From Candidatus Atribacteria bacterium (GTDB taxonomy: Bacteria > Atribacterota > Atribacteria > Atribacterales > Atribacteraceae): a DNA stretch of 25,327 nucleotides. The stretch is taken from assembly GCA_018056205.1 (NCBI GenBank), contig JAGPGC010000003.1, forward strand, positions 1 through 25,327, given 5' to 3'. The translations under genes were made by a program, and so were the position numbers. The notes under the pieces were generated by a model. It searched no databases, was not told the origin of the DNA, and was given only the letters and a program-made list of their open reading frames with translations. Each line of letters starts with the position of its first letter. Position 1 is the stretch's first letter. Shown one piece after another: positions 15,479-23,709 of the stretch.

Positions 15479-16202
15479 AATCTTCACCTAAATATGCTTT
15501 TCTTACCTTTTCATCAATTAGCAAATTTTTCCCTTCCCCACTGATAGTAATTTTACCCGTTTCCATAACATAAGCAAAATCAGATATTTCCAAAGCTGCT
15601 CGAGCATTTTGTTCGATAAGCAATATGGTAGTACCTTCCTGATTGATTTGTTTAATAATATGAAATATTTCTTTAACTAAAAGTGGAGCTAACCCCAGTG
15701 ACGGTTCATCCATCATAAGAATTTGTGGTCGAGACATAAGCGCCCGACCGACCGCTAACATCTGTTGCTCACCACCACTTAGAGTTCCTCCTTTTTGCCA
15801 AGTCCTCTCTTTCAAGCGAGGAAAGATGGAAAAAATCCACTCCATGTCCTTTTTAATCTGAACCACATCTTTCCTAACATAACACCCCAATATGAGGTTC
15901 TCCATTACAGTAAGGTTAGGAAAAATCTTCCTTCCCTCCGGAACCATGGCGACACCCATTTCTACAATTCGGTGAGCAGGTAATTCGGTAATAAAGTTCT
16001 CCCTTAATTTAATGGTTCCTGTCTTAGAACGAATCAACCCAGAAATCGTTCTGAGGGTCGTACTCTTCCCGGCTCCATTTGCGCCAATTAATGAAACAAT
16101 TTTGTTTTTATTAACTTCAAGAGATATTCCTTTTAAAGCATGAATCCCACCATAATAAACATGGAGGTTATCTATTTTTAATATTGCTTGCTCAGCATTC
16201 AT
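15477..16202 (-). CDS. livF: Branched-chain amino-acid-type ABC transporter ATPase LivF
   Basis: A 241-aa cytoplasmic ATPase, the second nucleotide-binding subunit of a HAAT-family importer. It has Walker A IGANGAGKSTTLR, Q-loop MVPEGRKIFPNLTVMENL (the EGRxxFxxLTVxENL stretch is diagnostic of LivF), signature LSGGEQQMLAVGRAL, Walker B ILMMDEPSLGLAP and H-loop-like LLIEQNARAALE. The family has Glu-Gln-Asn here. Its ATG overlaps the livG stop by one base (TAATG), so it is translationally coupled. Confidence 0.95.
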   Translation of the reverse strand: MNAEQAILKIDNLHVYYGGIHALKGISLEVNKNKIVSLIGANGAGKSTTLRTISGLIRSKTGTIKLRENFITELPAHRIVEMGVAMVPEGRKIFPNLTVMENLILGCYVRKDVVQIKKDMEWIFSIFPRLKERTWQKGGTLSGGEQQMLAVGRALMSRPQILMMDEPSLGLAPLLVKEIFHIIKQINQEGTTILLIEQNARAALEISDFAYVMETGKITISGEGKNLLIDEKVRKAYLGED

Positions 16203-16981
16203 TATCCTTCCACTCCCAAATAGGCTTCAATGACTTTTGGATTATTACGAATTTCATTAGGTGTTCCTTCGGCAATTTTTATTCCAAAATCCATAACCGC
16301 CACTCTTTCACAGATTCCCATTACAACTTTCATGTCATGCTCAATTAGAAGGATGGTTAAATTAAACTCCTGACGAATTTTCTGGATAAAATTCATGAGA
16401 TCCATTGTTTCATGGGGATTCATTCCAGCTGCCGGTTCATCTAACAAAAGAAGTCGTGGATGAGTAGCTAAAGCTCGGGCTATTTCCAATCTCCTTTGTT
16501 GCCCATAAGGAAGGTTTTTCGCTTCTTCTTTAGCCATACCGATCAAACCAACCGCTTCTAATAATTGTTTACCCTCTTCTTCCATGGCTTTTTCTTGATA
16601 AACATAACTGGATGTTTCCCACATAGCACTAAAAAATGATTTTTTTAATCCTTTATGAAAAGACACCAAAACATTATCTAAAACTGATAAATTGCCAAAC
16701 AAACGAATATTTTGAAAGGTTCTTGAAATTCCCAGAGAAGTAATAACATGTGGAGCAAGATGGTTGAGAACCTGATTCATAAAAACAATCTTACCCTTAG
16801 TTGGAACATACTGGCCAGTAATCATATTAAAGATGGTTGTTTTCCCAGCTCCATTCGGACCAATTAAACCAGCTAAATCCCCATTTTGAAGTTGGAAATT
16901 AAAATCATTGACAGCAACTAAACCACCAAAGACCATGGTTAATCCATCTAAAGAGAGAGCAATATTTATCTTATTATTCAT
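16202..16981 (-). CDS. livG: Branched-chain amino-acid-type ABC transporter ATPase LivG
   Basis: A 259-aa ATPase partner of LivF. It shows Walker A GLIGPNGAGKTTIFN, GISRTFQNIRLFGNLSVLDNV (the ARTFQNxRLF Q-loop of LivG), the usual family-specific degenerate signature LPYGQQRRLEIARAL, Walker B LLLLDEPAAGMNPHE, and H-loop LLIEHDMKVVMGICERVAVMDFG. The ATG has AAGGAAT about eight bases upstream and overlaps the livM end by 8 bp. Confidence 0.95.
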   Translation of the reverse strand: MNNKINIALSLDGLTMVFGGLVAVNDFNFQLQNGDLAGLIGPNGAGKTTIFNMITGQYVPTKGKIVFMNQVLNHLAPHVITSLGISRTFQNIRLFGNLSVLDNVLVSFHKGLKKSFFSAMWETSSYVYQEKAMEEEGKQLLEAVGLIGMAKEEAKNLPYGQQRRLEIARALATHPRLLLLDEPAAGMNPHETMDLMNFIQKIRQEFNLTILLIEHDMKVVMGICERVAVMDFGIKIAEGTPNEIRNNPKVIEAYLGVEG

Positions 16982-18026
16982 TCTGCGATTCCTTTTTTTT
17001 GAATAATCCTAAAACCAGATCCCATGATAGTTCTTTGGTTCCAAACAAACCTCGTCGATAAAATATCATCAAAACCACCAATAAAGCCGAGAAAACAACC
17101 ATTCGCATGCCTGGGATACCAGGGATGGTAAATGAACCTATGGTGTGAGGAGCCTCAACTTCACGAAGAATTTCTTGAAGAAAGGCAAAAATAAAAGCGG
17201 TTACCACCGAACCGGTAATGCTCCCCAAACCCCCTAAAACAATTATAATCAATAAATTAAAAGTCATAGCAAAAGTAAATAAAGTTGGCGATACGGTACT
17301 GATTAAAGTAACGAAAAGCCCACCTGCTATTCCAGCAAAAAAACCACTTAAGGCAAAAGCTAAAAGTTTCATGCGGAAGGGGTTAATTCCCATAGTTTGA
17401 GCCGCAATTTCATCTTCACGAATAGCTTTTAAAGCTCGACCAAAACTAGAATTGACAAAATTCCGAATAAGAAAAACTGTAAGAAAAGCTAACCCACCCG
17501 TCCACCATAAATTGGTGTACTGTGGAATTCCCTTTATGCCTAAAGCACCATTGGTTAGGGGTATGAAATTATTGGCTAAAACAAAAATTATTTCACTGAA
17601 TCCAAACGAGGCAATTGCTAAATAATCTCCCCTTAACCGTAGCGTAGGAAAGCCGATAAGCAAAGCACCCCCGGCTGCAACCAAACCACCAAGAATTAAG
17701 GATAGGATGAAGAGGTAAGAGGGAAAGGTAATAACACTAAAGGGCCAGATTAATGGAGTTAAAAAATAAACCTGCTGTTTTTGGATAACCGGCAACATTA
17801 ATAAGGCAACGGTATATCCTCCCAAAGCCATAAATCCATTAGGCCCTAAGGAAAATTGACCAGAAATTCCGTTAATTAAATTATAGGCAACCGCAGCAAT
17901 AACATAGATGAAGGCGGTATTTAATATTCGTATCAAGTAGGCATTGAGGTATTTCTGAGCAAGCCACAAGCCAAATAATAAGACGACAAAGAGTAAGGCT
18001 GTAAGTAAATAGTCTCTTTTCCCCAT
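16974..18026 (-). CDS. livM: Branched-chain amino-acid-type ABC transporter permease LivM
   Basis: A 350-aa inner-membrane permease with about eight to ten hydrophobic helices. The family signature runs through NLINGISGQFSLGPNGFMALGGYTVALL, GFPTLRLRGDYLAIASFGFSEI, NGALGIKGIP, SSFGRALKAIREDEIAAQTMGINPFRMKLLAFALSGFFAGIAGGL (cytoplasmic EAA-like coupling loop) and GGLGSITGSVVTAF. It pairs with LivH to form the membrane channel. It starts 12 bp after livH. Confidence 0.94.
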   Translation of the reverse strand: MGKRDYLLTALLFVVLLFGLWLAQKYLNAYLIRILNTAFIYVIAAVAYNLINGISGQFSLGPNGFMALGGYTVALLMLPVIQKQQVYFLTPLIWPFSVITFPSYLFILSLILGGLVAAGGALLIGFPTLRLRGDYLAIASFGFSEIIFVLANNFIPLTNGALGIKGIPQYTNLWWTGGLAFLTVFLIRNFVNSSFGRALKAIREDEIAAQTMGINPFRMKLLAFALSGFFAGIAGGLFVTLISTVSPTLFTFAMTFNLLIIIVLGGLGSITGSVVTAFIFAFLQEILREVEAPHTIGSFTIPGIPGMRMVVFSALLVVLMIFYRRGLFGTKELSWDLVLGLFKKKESQNE

Positions 18027-18038
18027 TGTTTTCTTAAA

Positions 18039-18932
18039 TCACACCTTTTCCTTTAAAGTTTCGCCCAAAATTCCATTTGGTTTGATAATTAAAAATAGAA
18101 TCAAAAGACCAAAAACAAAGGCATCTTTATATCCGGTCAAGCTTGGGAAAAACGCGGTTATGAGTATCTCAGCCAGACCAATTATAAACCCACCAATCAT
18201 GGCACCAACTACATTTCCAATCCCACCGACAACCGCTGCGGTGAATGCTTTCCACCCTGGATAAATGCCCATTAATGGATTGATTTGAGGAAACTTTGCT
18301 GCCCACATAACTCCACCAGCTCCCGCTAATGCCGAGCCAAGGGCAAAAGTATAAAGGATGATCTGGTCGATATTGACACCCATTAGTCGGGTAGTTTCCA
18401 TATCTTTTGCCACTGCCCGCATTGCCATTCCCACTTTAGTCTTATAAACGATATAAAGCAAGACCATTAAGATACCAATACTAATGATGGGTACCCAAAA
18501 ACTAACTCCCTGGATTTTTGCCCCAGCAATGACATAGACATTCTTCATCAGGTCGGGACGAGGGAAACCCTTTGGTCTGGCTCCTAAAACCACTAAACCC
18601 AAATTTTCTATAAAATATGAAACACCAACCGCAGTAATCAATGCTGAAATCCGGGGGGCTGCCCTAAGGGGTCGATAGGCAACTCGCTCAATAGTCATTC
18701 CAACAATGGCACAAAGCGCAACACTGATCAAAACTGAAAGCCACCAGGGTAACATAAAAATAGCAATCATATAAAAAGCAAAGTAAGTACCAAGCATAAA
18801 AACATCACAATGGGCAAAATTGATTAAACTGAGGATGCCATACACTAATGTATAGCCAATCGCCAATAATGCATAAAGGCTACCCAGGGAGAATCCATTC
18901 ATAAGTTGCTGAAAAAATTGAGTAAAACTCAT
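18039..18932 (-). CDS. livH: Branched-chain amino-acid-type ABC transporter permease LivH
   Basis: A 297-aa membrane permease. Signature stretches: QQLMNGFSLGSLYALLAIGYTLVYGIL, LINFAHCDVFMLGTY, ERVAYRPLRAAPRISALITAVGVSYF, GMAMRAVAKDMETTRLMGVNID (coupling loop), LAGAGGVMWAA and GGIGNVVGAMIGGFIIGLAE. The start at 18932 has GAGG eight bases upstream and matches LivH N-termini; an upstream ATG at 18956 is less likely. It follows the binding-protein gene after about 130 bp containing a terminator-like hairpin. Confidence 0.95.
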   Translation of the reverse strand: MSFTQFFQQLMNGFSLGSLYALLAIGYTLVYGILSLINFAHCDVFMLGTYFAFYMIAIFMLPWWLSVLISVALCAIVGMTIERVAYRPLRAAPRISALITAVGVSYFIENLGLVVLGARPKGFPRPDLMKNVYVIAGAKIQGVSFWVPIISIGILMVLLYIVYKTKVGMAMRAVAKDMETTRLMGVNIDQIILYTFALGSALAGAGGVMWAAKFPQINPLMGIYPGWKAFTAAVVGGIGNVVGAMIGGFIIGLAEILITAFFPSLTGYKDAFVFGLLILFLIIKPNGILGETLKEKV

Positions 18933-19007
18933 TCTTATAACCTCATCATACAACAAAAAGTTTCAAAGTATTTTGATATATTTTATCTATAATTATTGAA
19001 AAAAAGG

Positions 19008-19051
19008 GTTTTAAAAAAATAAAAAGGGACAGGAAATGCCTATCCCTTTTT
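19008..19051 (-). terminator. Intercistronic hairpin after the binding-protein gene
   Basis: AAAAAGGGA (19021-19029) and TCCCTTTTT (19043-19051) form a 9-bp stem, extended inward past one mismatch by AGG/CCT with a 5-base loop. On the minus strand a T-rich tract (TTTTTATTTTTTT) follows. It sits 12 bp after the binding-protein stop and before livH, the usual place for a leaky terminator or 3'-stabilising stem that makes binding protein more abundant than membrane subunits. Confidence 0.75.
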
Positions 19052-19062
19052 ATTTTAATCTT

Positions 19063-20187
19063 TTATTCTACTTGAATGGTTCCAAGAAGTTTAGCTATAC
19101 CACCTTGAACCTGTTTTACAACCACCGGCTTTAATGCATCACCATTTTCAATAGTTATTTTTCCAGTGGTAACTTCCAGATCTTTAGTATCTTCAATAGC
19201 TACGGCTATTTTTTCTGGATCAAAAGAGTTAGCGCGTTTGATAGCATCAAGAATGATTAAATAACAATCGGCTGCCAAAGCTCCAAAAACACCGGGTTCT
19301 TTATTATATTTTGCTCGATAGGCATCAAAATACTTTTGACCAATCTCGGTTAAGGCTTTTTGAGTGTCACCGTGAGCGGTGAAATAAAACCCTTCAACTG
19401 CGTCTCCACCAATATCGACGAGTTCTGGAGCATCGGAACCATCACCACCTAAAATTTTTCCTTCATAACCTAAATCACGGGCTTGACGGCAGATCAATGC
19501 TATTTCTGCATAGTAGTTAGGAAGATAAATCACATCTGGATTTAAATTCAAAATAGTAGTTAATTGGGCTGAAAAATCCTGATCTCCAGTTTTACAATGT
19601 TGAACGGTTAAAACCTTTCCACCCATTTTTTCATAGGCATCTTTGAAAAAGTTACCGAGAGCGACACAGTAGTCCTGGGCAATATCAGATAAAATAGCCG
19701 CTGTTTTTGCTCCTAAATCCTTATAAGCATACTGAGCACCTGCTAAACCTTGATAGGAATCAATAAAGGTTGCCCGGAAAGAATATTTTTTACCCTGAGT
19801 AACTAAAGGATTGGTAGAGGTTGCAGAAAGTTGCGGTACTTTTTTCTCTTCACAAATTGGACCGGCCGCCAACATGTTTCCGCTAATCGCTGGACCAATA
19901 ATCGCCACCACCTTTTCTTTATCAATTAAACGGGTTGTCGCATTGGCTGCTTCTACTTTGTCGCTCTTATTGTCAACTAACACGTATTCAATTTGTTTAC
20001 CTAATACTTCGGTCCCAACAATTTCCCTAATAAGCTCAACACCTTCATTGATCATCTGGCCATAAGCGGCCACCCCTCCGGTCATTTCCAAGTTTGCTCC
20101 AATTTTAACTGTATCCTGACCAAAAACCGGAACCGATATAGAAAAGAATATAACCAGCAATATCCCAAACCAAAAAGTTCTTTTCAA
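19063..20187 (-). CDS. Periplasmic branched-chain amino-acid-type binding protein
   Basis: A 374-aa type I periplasmic binding protein that captures the substrate for the LivHMGF importer. Signal peptide: MKRTFWFGILLVIFFSISVPVFGQ, cleaved after VFG, no lipobox, so soluble in a periplasm. The mature protein starts DTVKIGANLEMTGGVAAYGQ, typical of the LivJ/LivK family, with VDNKSDKVEAANATTRLI, VVAIIGPAISGNMLA, PQLSATSTNPLVTQGKKYSFRATF and GFYFTAHGD. The TTG at 20187 is chosen for its GAAGGGGGAA ribosome site and the signal peptide fit; an ATG at 20229 would add 14 poorly fitting residues. Substrate could be branched-chain amino acids, amides or short-chain compounds. Confidence 0.94.
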   Translation of the reverse strand: MKRTFWFGILLVIFFSISVPVFGQDTVKIGANLEMTGGVAAYGQMINEGVELIREIVGTEVLGKQIEYVLVDNKSDKVEAANATTRLIDKEKVVAIIGPAISGNMLAAGPICEEKKVPQLSATSTNPLVTQGKKYSFRATFIDSYQGLAGAQYAYKDLGAKTAAILSDIAQDYCVALGNFFKDAYEKMGGKVLTVQHCKTGDQDFSAQLTTILNLNPDVIYLPNYYAEIALICRQARDLGYEGKILGGDGSDAPELVDIGGDAVEGFYFTAHGDTQKALTEIGQKYFDAYRAKYNKEPGVFGALAADCYLIILDAIKRANSFDPEKIAVAIEDTKDLEVTTGKITIENGDALKPVVVKQVQGGIAKLLGTIQVE

Positions 20188-20221
20188 AGCAATTTCCCCC
20201 TTCTTCAAAATTTTGTATAAA

Positions 20222-20249
20222 ATTATCACCTGAATGAGATTCTTGTCAA
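20222..20249 (-). promoter_or_regulatory. Strong sigma70-type promoter of the Liv operon
   Basis: On the minus strand TTGACA (20249-20244, perfect -35) is followed after 16 bp by GATAAT (20227-20222, 5 of 6 to consensus, preceded by GT). The predicted start near 20215 gives a leader of about 28 bases containing the ribosome site. Confidence 0.7.
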
Positions 20250-20508
20250 GGATAATATATTCCTAAAACAAAAATATTAAAATTTTTGTTCATTTAAGAG
20301 GGTAAAATATTTTTCATTTTAATTTTTTTATCAATTGACATAGCTATTAATGAACCTTAAAATAAAAAATTGATTAAAAGTGTTCTTTAAATTTTTCCCT
20401 CTATTTTCTTGAATTGAAAAGACCAAGCCTATTTTAAAAACTTGGATTAATAATTGATTGCTCCTTTCTGACTAAACACCAATCACGAAGATTTTCGGAG
20501 GTACAACC
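20250..20508. other. Intergenic region between the Liv operon and corA-like gene
   Basis: This AT-rich stretch shows no open frame. Weak promoter-like TTGAAT/TATTTT hexamers occur near 20410-20437 with too short a spacer. CCAAG/CTTGG (20424-20428, 20440-20444) could form a small stem before the corA-like ribosome site GGAGG at about 20496-20500. No M-box or other magnesium riboswitch could be recognised. Confidence 0.4.
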
Positions 20509-21465
20509 ATGCTACGTATTTATCGTGAAATCAACTCAACTCTCCAAACCGTTGATACCATTCCACCAAGCAGAGCCTGGGTGCATCTCGTTGCTCCCAG
20601 TGAAAACGAGCTAGCTTTAATCAACGCCCAAACCGGAATTATGATCGAATATCTGAAAGCTGCCCTGGATGAAGAAGAAAGACCCCGACAAGAAGCTGAA
20701 GGGAATCAAGCATTAATCATTATCAATATTCCGGCTCGACGATCTGATCAGAAATACACCACTATTCCTCTAGGTATTACCGTTACACCCGATATCTTAG
20801 TAACAGTTTGCTTGGAGGAAACTCCGGTCATAAGTGACATTATTAATAAATACCGTATCCACCCTGGGAAAAAAACCAGACTTTTACTGCAAATTCTTTA
20901 TCGGACTTCTACTATATACATTGATATTGTGAAACGTCTCAATCAAAAGGCCGAAGAATTAGAACAAATTCTGCGTCGGTCACTTCGGAATGAAGTAATG
21001 TTTGAAATGATGGAAGTACAAAAGAGCTTAGTGTATCTCTCCACGGCATTAAAAGCTAACCAAATCGTAATGGAAAAAATACTTCGCTCTTTTCTTCGAC
21101 CTGTCGGAGAAAAAAAATTGGGAAATATCCCCATTCAGCTCTATCCTGATGACGAAGACCTTTTGGAAGATGCGATCACAGAAAACCAGCAAGCTCTATC
21201 CATGGCCGAGGTATATAGCAATATCCTTAGTGAAACCATGGATGCATTCGCTTCCATTGTTAATAACAATTTAAATATTGTTATGAAATTTCTAACCGCT
21301 GTAACTATTCTCTTAACAATTCCTTCGGTTATTGGTACCTTTTTTGGAATGAATGTCTTAATCCCCTTGAAGAATAATGTCCATGCTTTCCCCATTATTG
21401 TTCTATTTTCATCAGGAGTATGTGCTATGGTCGGCTTTTATCTATGGAAAAAAAATATGTTCTAG
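20509..21465 (+). CDS. corA: CorA-family divalent metal ion transporter
   Basis: A 318-aa transporter that moves Mg2+ (or Co2+, Ni2+, Zn2+) through a homopentameric channel. The N-terminal two-thirds is the cytosolic domain (DEEERPRQEAEGNQALIII, a CorA hallmark near 53-72) followed by long helices (140-255). Two membrane helices close the protein: about 258-281, ending in the selectivity motif GMN at 280-282 (FFGMNVLIPL), and 291-312. The periplasmic loop is short and the basic C-terminus KKNMF is typical. The ATG has GGAGG eight bases upstream. It stands alone, divergent from the Liv operon and convergent with the methyltransferase gene; no clear terminator is seen in the 74-bp gap. Confidence 0.93.
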   Translation: MLRIYREINSTLQTVDTIPPSRAWVHLVAPSENELALINAQTGIMIEYLKAALDEEERPRQEAEGNQALIIINIPARRSDQKYTTIPLGITVTPDILVTVCLEETPVISDIINKYRIHPGKKTRLLLQILYRTSTIYIDIVKRLNQKAEELEQILRRSLRNEVMFEMMEVQKSLVYLSTALKANQIVMEKILRSFLRPVGEKKLGNIPIQLYPDDEDLLEDAITENQQALSMAEVYSNILSETMDAFASIVNNNLNIVMKFLTAVTILLTIPSVIGTFFGMNVLIPLKNNVHAFPIIVLFSSGVCAMVGFYLWKKNMF

Positions 21466-21539
21466 TTTAATAACATTTTTTGATTATTATTCAATATAAT
21501 TTTTAATACCAGGAATAATGAAAACACTCATAAACCTAC

Positions 21540-22802
21540 TCAGCGATAAGTCTGAATCGTCTCAAAAAGGACTTTGAGATTTTCAATTGGTATGCAGGCT
21601 TGAAGGTTGTGAACAGCGTTCCATACAAAACCACTATTTTCACTAAAAATCGAAATTAAATTTTTAACTTCTTCCTGTACTTCTTCGGGTGACCCAAAGG
21701 GCAAGGTCTTTTGGGTGTTTACTCCCCCTCCCCAAAAAGTAAACCAATCACCATATTGTTTTTTCAATTGAATTGGGTCCATATTAACCGCTGAGATTTG
21801 TACTGGATTGAGAATATCAAATCCAGCTTCATGGAGATCAGGAAGGAGAAAATAAATTGAACCACAGGTATGAATAAAGGTTTTCCAAGTTGTGTGGTTA
21901 TGAATCCAACTATTAACTATCTGATGAAATGGCTTAAATAGTTCTCGATATAAATCTTGAGAAACAAAAAGACCGTTTTGAGAACCAAAATCAGCCGCTG
22001 AAATGACGATAACCTGAATTTTGTTTCCAACTGCCTGATAGAACAATTTAAGGTTCTCCAAGGCGATTTCGGTCATTTTGGCAAAAACATCTTTTATAAA
22101 GTCTTTCCTAATCAAAAGAGAAACGTACCATTCTTCAATATCTCGTATCCCTTTGGGATCGGGAAGAGCACATCCAGGAATATGAGCAATATCACCCAAA
22201 TTAGTACCTGCCACTCCTCGAAAGATTATTCCATAATCGGTTTCTTGGAAAAGACCTTCGGCTTCCGACTCAAAAAATTGGAGTGCTTCTTCCTTGAGTA
22301 TCGTATACTCCTCGGTTTGATTTTCCACGGTAAGCTCGGATTCTATAACATCTTTTTTCCGAATTACAGGATCATGGTAGAAACCACCATTTGGCATACA
22401 AGCTGAAGGTTGATACCGCCGATCACCTTTGGGATATTGTAGAATATTACCATTCTGGTCTGGTATAGTGTTAAATTTTCCTGGAACCAAAACTGGTGTT
22501 CCATCAAAGAGCTTCCATGGTTTCCAATTATCATTTTCAAACCCAAAAGAATTTCCTAAAGTTGGCAAGGCTATTGTGTCAATAGCAAGTTTTTTTCTTA
22601 GTGTTTCATCAACTTCCCCAAGCATAAGGAGAGGATTAATCACCTTGACTGGTTCTTGTGGAGATATTAAACCCAATAATACTTTCAAGGCGTGAAGGCT
22701 GCTGACATGAATTCCAGTAACGCTGGTACTTCCCAGATCGAAAGGTATCCGATCAACTGGCTGATGATTTATCGCTGCTATTAAACGTTCTCGAGAAGTC
22801 AC
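21540..22802 (-). CDS. Uroporphyrinogen decarboxylase-family (corrinoid) methyltransferase-like protein
   Basis: A 420-aa TIM-barrel protein of the UroD family but not a heme-pathway UroD. It begins MTSRERLIAAINHQPVDRIPFDLG, as MtaA/MtbA-like methyltransferases do. It carries a zinc-site pattern, HTCGS (H311, C313) and a later C403 in HNLQACIPIENL, separated by 89 residues. This follows the H-x-C-x(n)-C plan of methylcobamide:coenzyme/thiol methyltransferases. ISAADFGSQNGLFVS and FWGGGVNTQKTLPFGSPEEVQEEV are further family features. The GTG start has GGGGTGAT upstream. No corrinoid protein or activator gene is adjacent, so the methyl donor and acceptor are unknown. Confidence 0.85.
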   Translation of the reverse strand: MTSRERLIAAINHQPVDRIPFDLGSTSVTGIHVSSLHALKVLLGLISPQEPVKVINPLLMLGEVDETLRKKLAIDTIALPTLGNSFGFENDNWKPWKLFDGTPVLVPGKFNTIPDQNGNILQYPKGDRRYQPSACMPNGGFYHDPVIRKKDVIESELTVENQTEEYTILKEEALQFFESEAEGLFQETDYGIIFRGVAGTNLGDIAHIPGCALPDPKGIRDIEEWYVSLLIRKDFIKDVFAKMTEIALENLKLFYQAVGNKIQVIVISAADFGSQNGLFVSQDLYRELFKPFHQIVNSWIHNHTTWKTFIHTCGSIYFLLPDLHEAGFDILNPVQISAVNMDPIQLKKQYGDWFTFWGGGVNTQKTLPFGSPEEVQEEVKNLISIFSENSGFVWNAVHNLQACIPIENLKVLFETIQTYR

Positions 22803-22990
22803 TTAGTATCACCCCAATAAATTATATCATTCCAAATACTGAAACAACTTTTTTAATTTTTCAAGATTTAACATTTTTCATTCTAAATTTAAATTTATTG
22901 TTCTTCCTCTTGATGCAAATAATAAAATTCCAATTTTTAAAAAGCACTCGGCCCTTTCATAGATTTTATAATAAATCCTCAGCTTGCTTA

Positions 22991-23014
22991 AGCCGCACCA
23001 CATAAGGATGAAAA
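22991..23014 (+). repeat. Direct repeat copy A of a CCGCACCACATA element
   Basis: AGCCGCACCACATA-AGGATGAAAA matches 23348-23371 in 23 of 24 bases. A degraded relative (AGCAGCACCAGATGACAATGAAAA) lies at about 23129-23152. Two of the three copies (23129 and 23348) are preceded by GATAGACCCTCATG (23107-23120 and 23328-23341). Confidence 0.75.
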
Positions 23015-23106
23015 CCCAATAACAGACAAATTAAGTTAACCTAACAACTGTCTTAAAAATATTTAATCGGGTCTAAATAAATCAAACCTAAAAATTGGGT
23101 TTACAG

Positions 23107-23152
23107 GATAGACCCTCATGTGGCTTTTAGCAGCACCAGATGACAATGAAAA
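23107..23152 (+). repeat. Degraded repeat copy B (GATAGACCCTCATG ... AGCAGCACCA)
   Basis: Begins with a 14-base exact match to 23328-23341 and continues with a diverged version of the CCGCACCACATA segment. Confidence 0.6.
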
Positions 23153-23160
23153 TAGGTATC

Positions 23161-23259
23161 CCCCTCACCCTAACCCTCTCCCACCAAGGGGCGAGGGAAA
23201 AAAATAAATAATGAAATAGTTCCTTCTCCCTTTATGGGAGAAGGTGAGGATGAGGGTGA
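23161..23259. repeat. Palindromic element CCCTCACCCTAACCCTCTCCC type
   Basis: The left end CCCTCACCCTAACCCTCTCCC (23162-23182) is echoed, inverted, by GGGAGAAGGTGAGGATGAGGGTG at the right end (23236-23258). Inside is a perfect 9-bp hairpin, CCTTCTCCC (23222-23230) with GGGAGAAGG (23236-23244), loop TTTAT, and a second hairpin around ACCAA near 23183. The form matches short dispersed palindromic elements met in many environmental bacterial genomes. Confidence 0.75.
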
Positions 23260-23327
23260 AAGCCCAGCAGGAGATCCTGGTTGGTTGCTCTAAAAGAATT
23301 ACCTTAAAAAACGTTCAGGTATTTCAA

Positions 23328-23371
23328 GATAGACCCTCATGCTACCTAGCCGCACCACATAGGGATGAAAA
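23328..23371 (+). repeat. Repeat copy C (GATAGACCCTCATG ... CCGCACCACATA)
   Basis: Contains both halves of the repeat: 23328-23341 equals 23107-23120, and 23348-23371 equals 22991-23014 with one mismatch. Confidence 0.75.
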
Positions 23372-23385
23372 TACTTACCTTGATC

Positions 23386-23613
23386 CGTCATCCTGAGGAA
23401 CGGAGCAACTTACGTCGTAAGATAAATAAATTAGCAGTAAAAATAAACACTTGGATAAAGAATCCAAGCGTGCGACGTGAGAATCCCATCAGCCCTCACC
23501 GTCATTCTGAGCGGTGCTTTTCCGCGTGAGAATCCCATCTTTAAATACTTTTATAGACAAAAGATAAAAGATGAGACCCTCACGGCTTCGGACTGCGAAG
23601 CCTCAGGGTGACG
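23386..23613. repeat. Dispersed element of GTCATCCTGAGG type with inverted ends
   Basis: CCGTCATCCTGAGG at 23386-23399 is mirrored by CCTCAGGGTGACGG at 23600-23613 (13 of 14). Between them, CGTGAGAATCCCATC occurs twice exactly (23476-23490, 23525-23539) and an inverted relative GATGAGACCCTCAC occurs at 23570-23583. CACCGTCATTCTGAGCGGTG (23497-23516) is a small hairpin and a second GTCATYCTGAG core. GGCTTCG/CGAAGCC (23584-23590, 23596-23602) is a perfect 7-bp stem. Confidence 0.75.
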
Positions 23614-23674
23614 GCTGCGTGTCAGGTGAGATACTCAAGTTAAAAAACCGCCTCTAAGGATGACTGAATTAAGT

Positions 23675-23709
23675 GAGATTGCCCGTCGCCACACTTCTCG
23701 CAATAACGG
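23675..23709. repeat. Dispersed element of GAGATTGCC...CGCAATAACGG type
   Basis: Read on the minus strand this is CCGTTATTGCGAGAAGTGTG followed by GCGACGGGCAATCTC, a diverged form of the CGTCATTGCGAGG...GCAATCTC dispersed repeat. ATTGC (23678-23682) and GCAAT (23700-23704) pair. Confidence 0.6.
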
